64,000 bases of DNA from an uncultured Bacteroidota bacterium (GTDB taxonomy: Bacteria; Bacteroidota; Bacteroidia; NS11-12g; UBA9320): NCBI GenBank assembly GCA_937124965.1, contig CAKZLB010000010.1:62001-126000 (forward strand). The letters are read 5' to 3'. Positions 16,798-25,900 of the stretch are shown in pieces. A program made the position numbers and the translations under genes. The notes beneath the pieces were generated by a model. That model saw only the letters and a list, made by a program, of their open reading frames with translations. It had not been told where the DNA came from and did not search any database. The stretch's first letter is position 1, and every line of letters begins with the position of its first letter.

Positions 16798-18922
16798 TTA
16801 TGACAACACGATCGTAAGGAATTTTGCGGTCGCCACTATGGTGTGGGGAATTGTTGGGATGCTGGTTGGTGTAATTGCCGCAACTCAATTATTTGAACCA
16901 GGAATGAACCTCGGATCGCGGTACACTACATTTGGTAGAATTCGCCCATTACACACCAATGCAGTAATCTTTGCTTTCGTCGGAAACGCAATTTTTATGG
17001 GTGTTTACTACTCACTTCAACGTTTGTTAAAAACAAGAATGTTTAGTGATACCTTAAGTAAAATTCACTTCTGGGGATGGCAATTAATTATCGTTGCAGC
17101 TGCAATCACATTACCTTTAGGTATTACCACATCTAAAGAGTATGCTGAATTGGAATGGCCAATCGACATCGCAATTACCTTAATCTGGGTAGTATTCGGA
17201 TGGAACATGATTGGAACAATTTTCAAAAGACGAGAAAAGCACATGTATGTTGCTATTTGGTTCTATTTAGCTACTTTCTTAACGGTTGCTCTCTTACACG
17301 TAGTTAATTCGTTTGAATTACCTATTTCATTCTTAAAGAGTTACAGTTGGTATGCAGGTGTTCAAGATGCGCTGGTTCAGTGGTGGTATGGCCACAATGC
17401 TGTTGCATTCTTTTTAACTACTCCTTTCTTAGGGCTGATGTATTACTTTATGCCAAAGATGGCTGATCGCCCAATTTATTCGTATAAATTATCGATTCTT
17501 CACTTCTGGTCTTTGATTTTCCTTTACATCTGGGCAGGTCCTCACCACTTATTGTATTCATCACTTCCAGATTGGGCTCAAACCTTAGGTGTTGCCTTTT
17601 CGGTTATGTTGATTGCACCAAGTTGGGGTGGTATGTTAAACGGACTATTAACCTTGCGTGGAGCATGGGATAAAGTTCGTGATGATGCACGATTGAAATT
17701 CATGGTAGTTGGTTTAACCGCATATGGTATGTCAACGTTTGAAGGACCAATGCTATCGTTGAAAAACGTAAATGCTATTGCTCACTTTACGGATTGGATT
17801 GTAGCTCACGTACACGTTGGCGCATTGGGATGGAACGGATTCTTAACCTTTGGTATTTTATATTACTTAATTCCAAAGCTGTATAAGACCAAGTTACATT
17901 CAAAGAAATTGGTTTCAACACACTTTTGGTTAGGAACACTTGGAATTATTTTCTACGCTGTACCAATGTACATTTCTGGAGCAACACAAGGGTTAATGTG
18001 GAAGCAATTTACTGCGGAAGGTTTACTTAAATATCCAACTTTCTTATCAACCACCTTGCAGATTATACCTATGCACATGTTACGTGCACTTGGAGGTTTA
18101 ATTTATTTAGCGGGAGCAGTAATCATGGTTGTTAATATATACAAAACGATGAAGGCTGGAAGCTTACTGCGTAATGAAGATGCTGAAGAGTATCCAATGG
18201 CGAAAGAAGATCCAACAATGGTAACCGCTGGTTACTGGCACAGATGGATTGAAAAACGTCCAACGCAATTTATAGTATTGTCGTTTATCGCTGTTGCGAT
18301 TGGGGGCGCTGTAGAATTTTTACCAACGTTCTTAGTCAAGTCTAATGTAAAAACCATTGAATCTGTAACACCGTATACGCCACTCGAACTTGAAGGTCGA
18401 GACATTTATATTCGTGAAGGATGTAACAATTGTCACAGTCAGCTTGTCCGGCCGTTCCGATCCGAGACAGTTCGATATGGGGAATACTCAAAAGCAGGAG
18501 AAAACGTCTATGACCATCCGTTCTTATGGGGTTCAAAACGTACTGGTCCTGATTTGTCAAGAGGAGGTGTTCCAAATGGTAACATGTACAAAAGTGCGGC
18601 GTGGCATTATGATCACATGATGGCGCCGGGTGATATTTCAACAGGCTCTATTATGCCAAGTTACGGCTGGTTGTTTGAAGATGATATCGACGATTCTCAA
18701 ATTGAAGATAAAATTTCAGCCATGAGGACGCTTGGAGTTCCTTACCCAGATGGATACGAGCAAATAGCTAAAGCTGACTTGGAAAAACAAGCCAAGAAAA
18801 TCCAAAAGGAGCTTATTGAAAACAAAAAACCGATAGGCGAAAAGAAGGAGATTATAGCACTTATAGCCTACTTGCATAAGTTGGGTAGAGATATTTCTGT
18901 AGACACTAATAACGATAAATAA
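16778..18922 (+). CDS. ccoNO: Fused cbb3 cytochrome c oxidase subunits I and II (CcoNO)
   Basis: 714 residues. Residues 1-480 are the CcoN catalytic subunit with many membrane helices. The heme and CuB His ligands are visible in RPLHTNAVIF, WWYGHNAVAFF, GPHHLLY and DWIVAHVHVGALG. Residues about 495-714 are CcoO, with a membrane anchor and a monoheme cytochrome c site CNNCH (Cys549 to His553) plus a Met in GSIMPSYGW. CcoN and CcoO are usually separate; the fusion is the usual arrangement in Bacteroidota. It forms the oxygen-reducing core of the high-affinity terminal oxidase in the inner membrane. Confidence 0.97.
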   Translation: MQKEKFSYDNTIVRNFAVATMVWGIVGMLVGVIAATQLFEPGMNLGSRYTTFGRIRPLHTNAVIFAFVGNAIFMGVYYSLQRLLKTRMFSDTLSKIHFWGWQLIIVAAAITLPLGITTSKEYAELEWPIDIAITLIWVVFGWNMIGTIFKRREKHMYVAIWFYLATFLTVALLHVVNSFELPISFLKSYSWYAGVQDALVQWWYGHNAVAFFLTTPFLGLMYYFMPKMADRPIYSYKLSILHFWSLIFLYIWAGPHHLLYSSLPDWAQTLGVAFSVMLIAPSWGGMLNGLLTLRGAWDKVRDDARLKFMVVGLTAYGMSTFEGPMLSLKNVNAIAHFTDWIVAHVHVGALGWNGFLTFGILYYLIPKLYKTKLHSKKLVSTHFWLGTLGIIFYAVPMYISGATQGLMWKQFTAEGLLKYPTFLSTTLQIIPMHMLRALGGLIYLAGAVIMVVNIYKTMKAGSLLRNEDAEEYPMAKEDPTMVTAGYWHRWIEKRPTQFIVLSFIAVAIGGAVEFLPTFLVKSNVKTIESVTPYTPLELEGRDIYIREGCNNCHSQLVRPFRSETVRYGEYSKAGENVYDHPFLWGSKRTGPDLSRGGVPNGNMYKSAAWHYDHMMAPGDISTGSIMPSYGWLFEDDIDDSQIEDKISAMRTLGVPYPDGYEQIAKADLEKQAKKIQKELIENKKPIGEKKEIIALIAYLHKLGRDISVDTNNDK

Positions 18923-18930
18923 GTAGAACT

Positions 18931-19104
18931 ATGTCAGAATTATTAGGAAACGTAACAGGAGCTGATATTTACTTAATCATCTCATTAATCATCTTCATTG
19001 GCGTGTTTGTCATGGCTACAATTTATATGATAATGATGCCAAAGGAACTTGTAAAAACTATTTCAGAATTACCACTAAACGAGAAAGACAAATATGAAGA
19101 ATAA
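18931..19104 (+). CDS. ccoQ: Small cbb3 oxidase subunit CcoQ-like
   Basis: 57 residues, MSELLGNVTGADIYLIISL and one long membrane helix to IYMIMMPKE, then a charged tail. Size, single helix and position between ccoNO and ccoP fit CcoQ, which stabilises the oxidase complex. CcoQ sequences are poorly conserved, so the call rests mainly on context. Its end overlaps the ccoP start at 19094 by 11 bases. Confidence 0.85.
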   Translation: MSELLGNVTGADIYLIISLIIFIGVFVMATIYMIMMPKELVKTISELPLNEKDKYEE

Positions 19105-20050
19105 TATCATAAAAACGGCTTTAACGATGGTCGGTCTACTTGCGATACAAACGGTGTTTGGGCAATCGCTTGAAGACATTAATGCAGCAAATGAGAGTTA
19201 TGAATCATTTAACATTTCACTGGCGACTGTCTTATATATTTTCGCAATCATTTTAGTCCTTATTGCAGCAGGAATGATGCTGGTTGCTGTTCATTTGAAG
19301 AGATACTTGAAAGGCGAATTGGGTGAAGAATACTCCAAACGTCAACCATTTTGGGAGAGAGTATTTCAGATCAAGCCAGTTGCGTCGGATCAAGATACGG
19401 TTATTAATCATCCGCACGATGGAATCTATGAGTTGGATAATCCTCCGCCACCTTGGTTTATGTTCTTGTTTTATGGAACAATGGCGTTTGCGGTGATTTA
19501 TTACATTCGATTCACCTTTACAGATTCCGGCTATACCCAAGCTGAGGAATACGCTGAAGAAGTTAGAATTGCTGAAGAAGAGAAATCTAAATTCTTAGCA
19601 ACTGCAGGAGACATAGTTGATGAATCAACAGTTACTCTTCTTACTGAAGAAGCGGATTTAGCAAAAGGAAAACTAATTTTTAATGCAAACTGTGTTGCTT
19701 GTCATGGTGAATACGGAGAGGGAATTAGTGGTCCTAACTTGACTGATTTGTATTGGAAATATGGTGGAGACATCAAAGATGTTTTTGAAACTGTGAAGTA
19801 CGGACGGCCAGGAGGAATGCAGGCGTGGGCGCAAAATATGCCACCTAAAAGCTTACAAGCAGTTGCTAGTTATGTTATTAGCTTGGAAGGAACAAAAATA
19901 CCTGCAGGTATAACACCAAAGGCTGCTGAAGGTGATTTATATGATCGCAATGCTGCGTCTACAGAAGAGGCGACCGAAACAACACCTGAAGAAGATGCGG
20001 TTGAAGATACTGCAACCGAAGAAATATCTGAAGAAACAACAACAGAATAG
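19094..20050 (+). CDS. ccoP: cbb3 oxidase subunit III, monoheme CcoP
   Basis: 318 residues. A signal-like N-terminus is followed by two membrane helices (about 42-68 and 118-140), the conserved PPPPWFMFLF segment and one cytochrome c domain with CVACH (about residue 200) and a Met in QNMPPKS. Proteobacterial CcoP is diheme; only one CxxCH is present here, as in other Bacteroidota. The last 45 residues are a Glu/Thr-rich low-complexity tail. CcoP passes electrons from periplasmic donors to CcoO and CcoN. It is separated from ccoG by 2 bp. Confidence 0.94.
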   Translation: MKNNIIKTALTMVGLLAIQTVFGQSLEDINAANESYESFNISLATVLYIFAIILVLIAAGMMLVAVHLKRYLKGELGEEYSKRQPFWERVFQIKPVASDQDTVINHPHDGIYELDNPPPPWFMFLFYGTMAFAVIYYIRFTFTDSGYTQAEEYAEEVRIAEEEKSKFLATAGDIVDESTVTLLTEEADLAKGKLIFNANCVACHGEYGEGISGPNLTDLYWKYGGDIKDVFETVKYGRPGGMQAWAQNMPPKSLQAVASYVISLEGTKIPAGITPKAAEGDLYDRNAASTEEATETTPEEDAVEDTATEEISEETTTE

Positions 20051-20052
20051 AA

Positions 20053-21459
20053 ATGGGTAATTCCACACAAAACGATAATTTTAGGGAACACCTGGGTAAT
20101 CAGACCACTGAAGGTAAGCGCATCTGGCTGTACCCTAAAATTATTAAAGGAAAGCTTTATAAATACAGAACGTATTTAAGTTGGTTTTATTTAGCATTCT
20201 TTTTTCTTGGACCATTCATTAAGATCAATGGTTATCCATTGTTGTTATTGAATGTCTTAGAACGACAATTTGTAATTTTTGGCCAACCTTTTTGGCCACA
20301 AGACTTCCACTTTTTGGTCTTGTTGATGATTACGGCAATTGTATTTATTGTATTATTTACAGTTGTATATGGTCGTGTGTTTTGTGGTTGGGTTTGTCCG
20401 CAAACGATTTTTCTGGAAATGGTTTTCAGAAAGATAGAGAATTTCATCGAAGGGAATTCCATCAAACAAAAAAAGTTAGATGCAATGCCTTGGAATAGAG
20501 AAAAAATCACCAAAAAGGGTCTTAAATTTTTAGCGTTCTACGGTGTTTCGTTCCTCATCGCAAATACGTTTCTAGCCTACATTATTGGTTGGGAAACACT
20601 TTGGGCAAAAATTACTGGACCATTTATGGATGGATTGCCGGCATTGTTAGGGCTTTTGGTTTTCACTACGGTATTCTATTTAGTGTTTGCAAAAGTTCGA
20701 GAATTGGTTTGTATTATGATTTGTCCATACGGACGATTACAAGGTGTAATGTTAGATCCCAACAGTATGGTTGTAGCTTACGACGATGAGCGCGGCGAGC
20801 CAAGGGGAAAGATCAAGCGAAATGAGAATCAAGACCATAAAGGTGATTGTGTAGACTGTAACTTATGTGTTGATGTTTGTCCAACAGGGATTGACATTAG
20901 ACATGGTACTCAATTGGAATGTGTAAACTGTACGGCGTGTATAGATGCATGCGACAGTGTTATGGAGAAAATCAAGAAACCAAAAGGGTTAATTCGAATC
21001 GACTCCATTAACAATATTCGTAATAAAACAGGGTTTAGCTTTACACCAAGAATCATTGCATATTCTGTTGTGATGGTCATTTTGTTGGGAGTTTTTACTT
21101 ACTTATTAGCAAGTAGAACCGACGTAGAAGCACATGTATTACGAATACCTGGACAAACATATTTTGAGGAACCTAATGAGATAATCAGCAACATGTACAA
21201 CCTTGAAATGGTGAACAAATCCTTTGATGACAAGCGATTTACTATGAAGGTGGTTAATGATGGTTATGATTTAATTGTAGCAGATACGAACGCTGGTCTT
21301 TCGGCAAATACAGAGATGAAACGTGTCTTCATGCTGAAGAAAAAGGAAAATACCATAACGGAATATAAGGAGCGGGTTGAGGTTGAAGTCTTTATTGACG
21401 ATAAGCCATTAAAAACATTTGAAACAACGTTCTTTGGACCAATTAACATGGAGGAATAA
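20053..21459 (+). CDS. ccoG: cbb3 oxidase accessory ferredoxin-like protein CcoG (RdxA/FixG)
   Basis: 468 residues. Membrane helices carry the conserved CGWVCPQ motif (about 115) and CIMICPYGRLQG. A 2[4Fe-4S] ferredoxin-like domain follows with CVDCNLCVDVCPTG and CVNCTACIDACD (about 262-300). A C-terminal periplasmic Ig-like domain of FixG type completes it. CcoG is reported to reduce Cu(II) for delivery to cbb3 oxidase. It begins 2 bp after ccoP and its stop abuts the fixH start. Confidence 0.94.
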   Translation: MGNSTQNDNFREHLGNQTTEGKRIWLYPKIIKGKLYKYRTYLSWFYLAFFFLGPFIKINGYPLLLLNVLERQFVIFGQPFWPQDFHFLVLLMITAIVFIVLFTVVYGRVFCGWVCPQTIFLEMVFRKIENFIEGNSIKQKKLDAMPWNREKITKKGLKFLAFYGVSFLIANTFLAYIIGWETLWAKITGPFMDGLPALLGLLVFTTVFYLVFAKVRELVCIMICPYGRLQGVMLDPNSMVVAYDDERGEPRGKIKRNENQDHKGDCVDCNLCVDVCPTGIDIRHGTQLECVNCTACIDACDSVMEKIKKPKGLIRIDSINNIRNKTGFSFTPRIIAYSVVMVILLGVFTYLLASRTDVEAHVLRIPGQTYFEEPNEIISNMYNLEMVNKSFDDKRFTMKVVNDGYDLIVADTNAGLSANTEMKRVFMLKKKENTITEYKERVEVEVFIDDKPLKTFETTFFGPINMEE

Positions 21460-21873
21460 ATGAATTGGGGAAAAGGTCTTGTGGTAAGCATGTCGCTTTT
21501 TATACTCTTTATAATTGGCTTAGTTTTTTTTATGCTTCGACATAATGACGCATTATACGAAGAAGACTATTACCAAAAAGGAGAGGAACATACCGAAACG
21601 ATGAAAGCTGAAGGAATTGGTGGCGAAATAAAAATAGTGTACTCCGCACCACAGCTCACCATTAATCTGCAAGAAATTGGTTTGGTTTCTAGTGTTACAT
21701 TAAAACATATGGGAAATAGTGCTTACGACAGGCAGGTTACAAATGATTCACCAGAAGAGAAACAGGTGTTTACCCTTGAGTTAAAAGACTTGGAGAACGG
21801 AATTTGGTATGTTGAAATTAATGGGAAAATTCAGAATAAGACCTTTTTTAGGAAAGAAAAGCTTGTGATATAA
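21460..21873 (+). CDS. ccoH: FixH/CcoH family assembly protein
   Basis: 137 residues. One N-terminal membrane helix (about 8-27) precedes the conserved stretch NDALYEEDYYQKGEEH and a periplasmic beta domain. This is the FixH pattern, a membrane protein needed for stable cbb3 oxidase assembly. It starts immediately after ccoG and overlaps the next ATG by 1 base. Confidence 0.9.
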   Translation: MNWGKGLVVSMSLFILFIIGLVFFMLRHNDALYEEDYYQKGEEHTETMKAEGIGGEIKIVYSAPQLTINLQEIGLVSSVTLKHMGNSAYDRQVTNDSPEEKQVFTLELKDLENGIWYVEINGKIQNKTFFRKEKLVI

Positions 21874-22550
21874 TGATTTGGGCTGCGATACTTTTAGGAC
21901 TTGGTGGATCGTTGCATTGCGCAGCGATGTGTGGACCTTTGGTGTTTTCAGTTCAGTCAAAATGGGGTGTAAATGGAATTAATTTTCCGGTAATTGCCTA
22001 TCACTTGGGTAGGGTATTGGCGTATGTGGCTCTTGGTTTTGCATTTACGTTAGTCAAAGTGCCTGTTCATCTATTTGATTTACAACAATACATCGCCTTA
22101 ATTTCAGGAATAATTGTATTACTGTTCGTTTTTAAGAATAGGATTCCAGGTATCAAACAACTCATGGGTTGGATTTCAGCGGGCTTGTCAAAAGCCATGA
22201 GTAAACATTATCACAAAAAGAACAGTTTGCCGTTTATTGGTTTTTTGAATGGATTACTGCCATGTGGATTAAGTTACGCAGCGGCAGCGGTATCTGTTAG
22301 TCAGTCTAGCGTTTCAGAGAGCTTATTATTTATGATGTTCTTTGGGTTGGGTACAATTCCAATGTTTCTCATTGGTTCATATATTGGCAAAAAGGTTAGT
22401 TTTAAATCGGTTCGATATCTGAACAAATATGTCAATTATTCAATGATTGTCGTAGGGCTTCTGTTAGTTCTTCGCGGTTCTGGTTTAAACATTCCATACA
22501 TCAGTCCGGATGTCGCATCTGAGACAGGTGAGGTGGAGTGTTGTCATTGA
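21873..22550 (+). CDS. Sulfite exporter TauE/SafE-like membrane protein of the cco operon
   Basis: 225 residues with about six membrane helices. LGGSLHCAAMCGPLVF near the N-terminus is the His/Cys motif of the UreH/DsbD_2-like SafE branch. FLNGLLPCGLSYAAAA supplies a second Cys in a half-repeat. Members of this branch are often found at the end of Bacteroidota cco operons, and their metal-binding His/Cys residues suggest copper or nickel handling, but this is unproven. The C-terminus ECCH could also bind metal. It is the last gene of the operon. Confidence 0.87.
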   Translation: MIWAAILLGLGGSLHCAAMCGPLVFSVQSKWGVNGINFPVIAYHLGRVLAYVALGFAFTLVKVPVHLFDLQQYIALISGIIVLLFVFKNRIPGIKQLMGWISAGLSKAMSKHYHKKNSLPFIGFLNGLLPCGLSYAAAAVSVSQSSVSESLLFMMFFGLGTIPMFLIGSYIGKKVSFKSVRYLNKYVNYSMIVVGLLLVLRGSGLNIPYISPDVASETGEVECCH

Positions 22551-22972
22551 TTAGTGTGAGGATTCGTAAAAGTAATGCTGTCTTCTCTGCGTTTTGGGTG
22601 TAGGAGTGATGGTGTGACTATTGCTATAATATCACTTCACTATTTGTTACCCTAATCTTGAAAAAATTGAAATTGAATTAACGTATAAACCTGAGGTCCT
22701 TTCGACTTTATTGGTTTTTGCTATACAACGCTTTCTTGTTTTACGAAAAAAAATACTTCTTGTCCTAAGAAGTATTTGAAGTAGCCCGCTATGAATGATG
22801 ATCGAACCTAGGTTATAACATTTTTTTTATTTTCAATTTTTTGTATACTTGTCTATAGATAGTATTAGTAATCAGGGTCTTCGTTATAGTTAACTAGGCA
22901 ATCTTGACACCTAATTGTACTAATTCCAAACGGGTGTGTAATAGAATCGAAGGCTCGTTGCAAGGTGTAATT
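22551..22972. other. Intergenic region with hairpin and tRNA-like 3' fragment
   Basis: About 420 bp between the cco operon and the FG-GAP gene. It holds a hairpin at 22750-22777 and, on the minus strand at 22781-22813, a short sequence resembling a decayed tRNA 3' end. No ORF looks real here apart from the in-frame TTG extension (22904) of the FG-GAP gene. Confidence 0.5.
22744..22777 (-). terminator. Hairpin terminator read on the minus strand
   Basis: The inverted repeat AATACTTCTT / AAGAAGTATT with a short loop has an A-run on its left side. On the minus strand it is therefore a stem followed by T8. On the plus strand it lacks a T-run but may still end cco transcripts. Confidence 0.55.
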
Positions 22973-25900
22973 ATGAGAATCAATAACCAGCTTCGTGTTC
23001 GCAGAATACGTTTTATCCAATCAATTTCCTGTATCACTTTTAGTGCATTTACACTTTTAACAATACCACAGCTTGTGCAAGCACAAGCTGTAGAACTTCC
23101 CGAAAACGTCACAACCAGTTGGTGGGAAGCTGTCCAAACAGACATCACACAACGTGAGTATCACTTTTCTTCGGAAGACCAAATCACGTATCGCGCTCCA
23201 AATAGAGCCAACGACTTAGTGGCTTTTGTGCAACCGGGTAACTTCGAAATGGAACCTCGCTTGGACTCACTTGACGACTGGAAAGCATCTATAAGACTGG
23301 AAGGTTTTTATGCCGATGGTATAAAACTTTATTCGTCGGAACCTTCGAACCAACTTAAAATCAACGCAGATGATAATCGTGTTGTGTTCGATTACCTACA
23401 TTTTCAGGAAGAGTACATCAACAACAAAGAAGGTTTACGCCAAAACTTCATCTTAAAGCACGGCCCAACCGATGTAAACGAGATTGAAGTACGGTTAAAC
23501 ATAGCCGGATTAATCCCCAACAAGGTACATAATTCCGAAATCCATTTGTGTCAACGCCAACAAGGCAAGCTCGAAACACAAATCATTTATAAAGACCTGA
23601 ATTGTTGGGACGCAAACAATCAAAAAATCGATGCGCATTTTGAGGTGACAAAAAATGAGGTGCGCATTCAGTTGAAGAACACTAAAAGCTTGGCATACCC
23701 TATTACTATAGACCCCATAAGCAGTTCCAGTTCCACCACACTGCAAGAAGACCAAGCTGCGTCATTATTGGGATGGTGTGTTTCGTCTGCAGGTGATGTA
23801 AATGGCGATGGATATAGTGATGTGATTGTGAGCGCTATAGATTATGATAAGGGTCAATCAAATGAAGGTGTCGTCTTTCTTTACCTTGGATCGGCTACGG
23901 GTATTTCAAACTCAAGTGCACAAACCATCCAAAGAAATATTGCAAATGCTCGATTAGGTCATTCTATAGCCTGTGCAGGTGACGTTAATGGAGATGGGTA
24001 TAGCGATATAATTATTGCTCCTCAAAATTACACTAACGGGCAATCTAATGAAGGTACAGCGTATGTCTATCATGGAAATGGGACAAATCTCAGTTTTGCA
24101 ACCCAACTTGAAATAAACCAGGCAAACGCTTATTTCGGAAGAAGTGTAGCTTCTGCCGGCGATGTGAATGGAGACGGTTATAGTGATGTTATAGTTGGCG
24201 CATATTTGTATGATAATGGACAATCAAATGAAGGGGCTGCGTTTGTATTTCATGGTTCGAGTTCCGGGGTGTCTACAACAGCAGCAACACAGCTAGAAGA
24301 AAATAGTTCGGATTCAGATTTTGGATTCTCAGTTGCATCTGCAGGAGATGTCAATGCAGACGGATACAGTGATGTTATAGTGGGTGCCTATTCTCATGAA
24401 AGTGGTCAAACTAATGAAGGGTTGGCTTTTGTTTATCACGGATCCGCTATTGGAATATCAACCTCGGCAACAACAACATTACAAAAGAATCAAACCGGTG
24501 CTTGGTTTGGTTACTCTGTCTCATCGGCAGGTGATGTGAATGGAGATGGTTATAGTGACGTAATAGTGGGTGCGAGACTCTACACTAACGGGCAATCTAA
24601 TGAAGGTTGTGCCTTTGTTTTTCACGGCTCTGCCTCAGGTGTTAGCACAACGTCTTCGGTAACATTAGAGGCAAACCAGGCTAGTTCGTGGTATGGTGTA
24701 TCAGTTTCATGTGCTGGCGACGTTAATGGAGATGGTTTCAGTGATGTAATCGTAGGAGCCCCATATTTTGACGCAGGTGGAACAGATCGAGGCATGGCTA
24801 GGGTATATCACGGTTCTGCATCTGGCATAAATTCGACCTATGCAACCCAAATCAATAAAACTCAAAACAGTACTGAATTAGGTTTGTCGGTAGCCTCTGC
24901 TGGCGATGTTAACGGTGACGGTTACAGCGATGTGATTGTCGGTGCAAATCGTTACAACGCTGGTCAATCCGTAGAAGGGTGTGCTTTTGTCTACCATGGC
25001 TCTTCAACTGGTGTTAACTCATCGCTTAAGGCGTCAATGGAATCTGACCAAGCTAATGCCTATTTTGGCTATTCAGTTTCCAGTGCAGGGGATGTAAATG
25101 CAGACGGATACAGCGATGTGATAGTTGGTGCGCGATACTACGACAATGGAGAAACCAATGAAGGTGCTGCGTTTGTTTACCACGGTTCTTCTAGTGGATT
25201 GTCTACCACTGCTTCTACGTTTCTCGAACCAGACCAAACTGGGGCTGATTTCGGATTTTCCGCAGCCGGAGCCGGCGATGTCAATGGTGACGGTTACGAT
25301 GACGTGATTGTTGGAGCTTACCGATACGACAATGGACAAACTGATGAGGGCGTTGCCTTCGTTTTTCATGGATCCTCATCAGGAATTGCAACAACGGCAG
25401 CCACAACTCTGGAAGAAAATCAGGCCGATGCACAGTTTGGCTACTCTGTTTCTACAGCAGGTGATGTTAATGGTGATGGGTACAGCGATGTGATTGTTAG
25501 CGCGAGGTATTATACACATGGTCAATCCTATGAAGGGGCTGCGTTTGTATACCATGGCTCTTCATCAGGCATTAATTCTACCTACGCTGCCTTTATGGAG
25601 GAAAACAAAGCTGCTGCCAATATGGGTCGTAGTGTTTCCTGTGCCGGCGATGTAAACGGTGATGGCTACAGTGATGTGATTGTTGGGGCAGATAATCATA
25701 CAAATGGTCAAGCGAATGAAGGTGCCTTTTATGTTTATCATGGTTCATCTACCGGCATCAACACAACAGCTGCCACCAGTGTTGAATCTAACCAATCAAG
25801 TGCCAACCTTGGTCGTTTTACCTCCTGTGCAGGTGACGTTAATGGCGATGGTTATAGTGATGTAATTGTGGGAGCCGTAAATTATGATAATGGCGAAACA

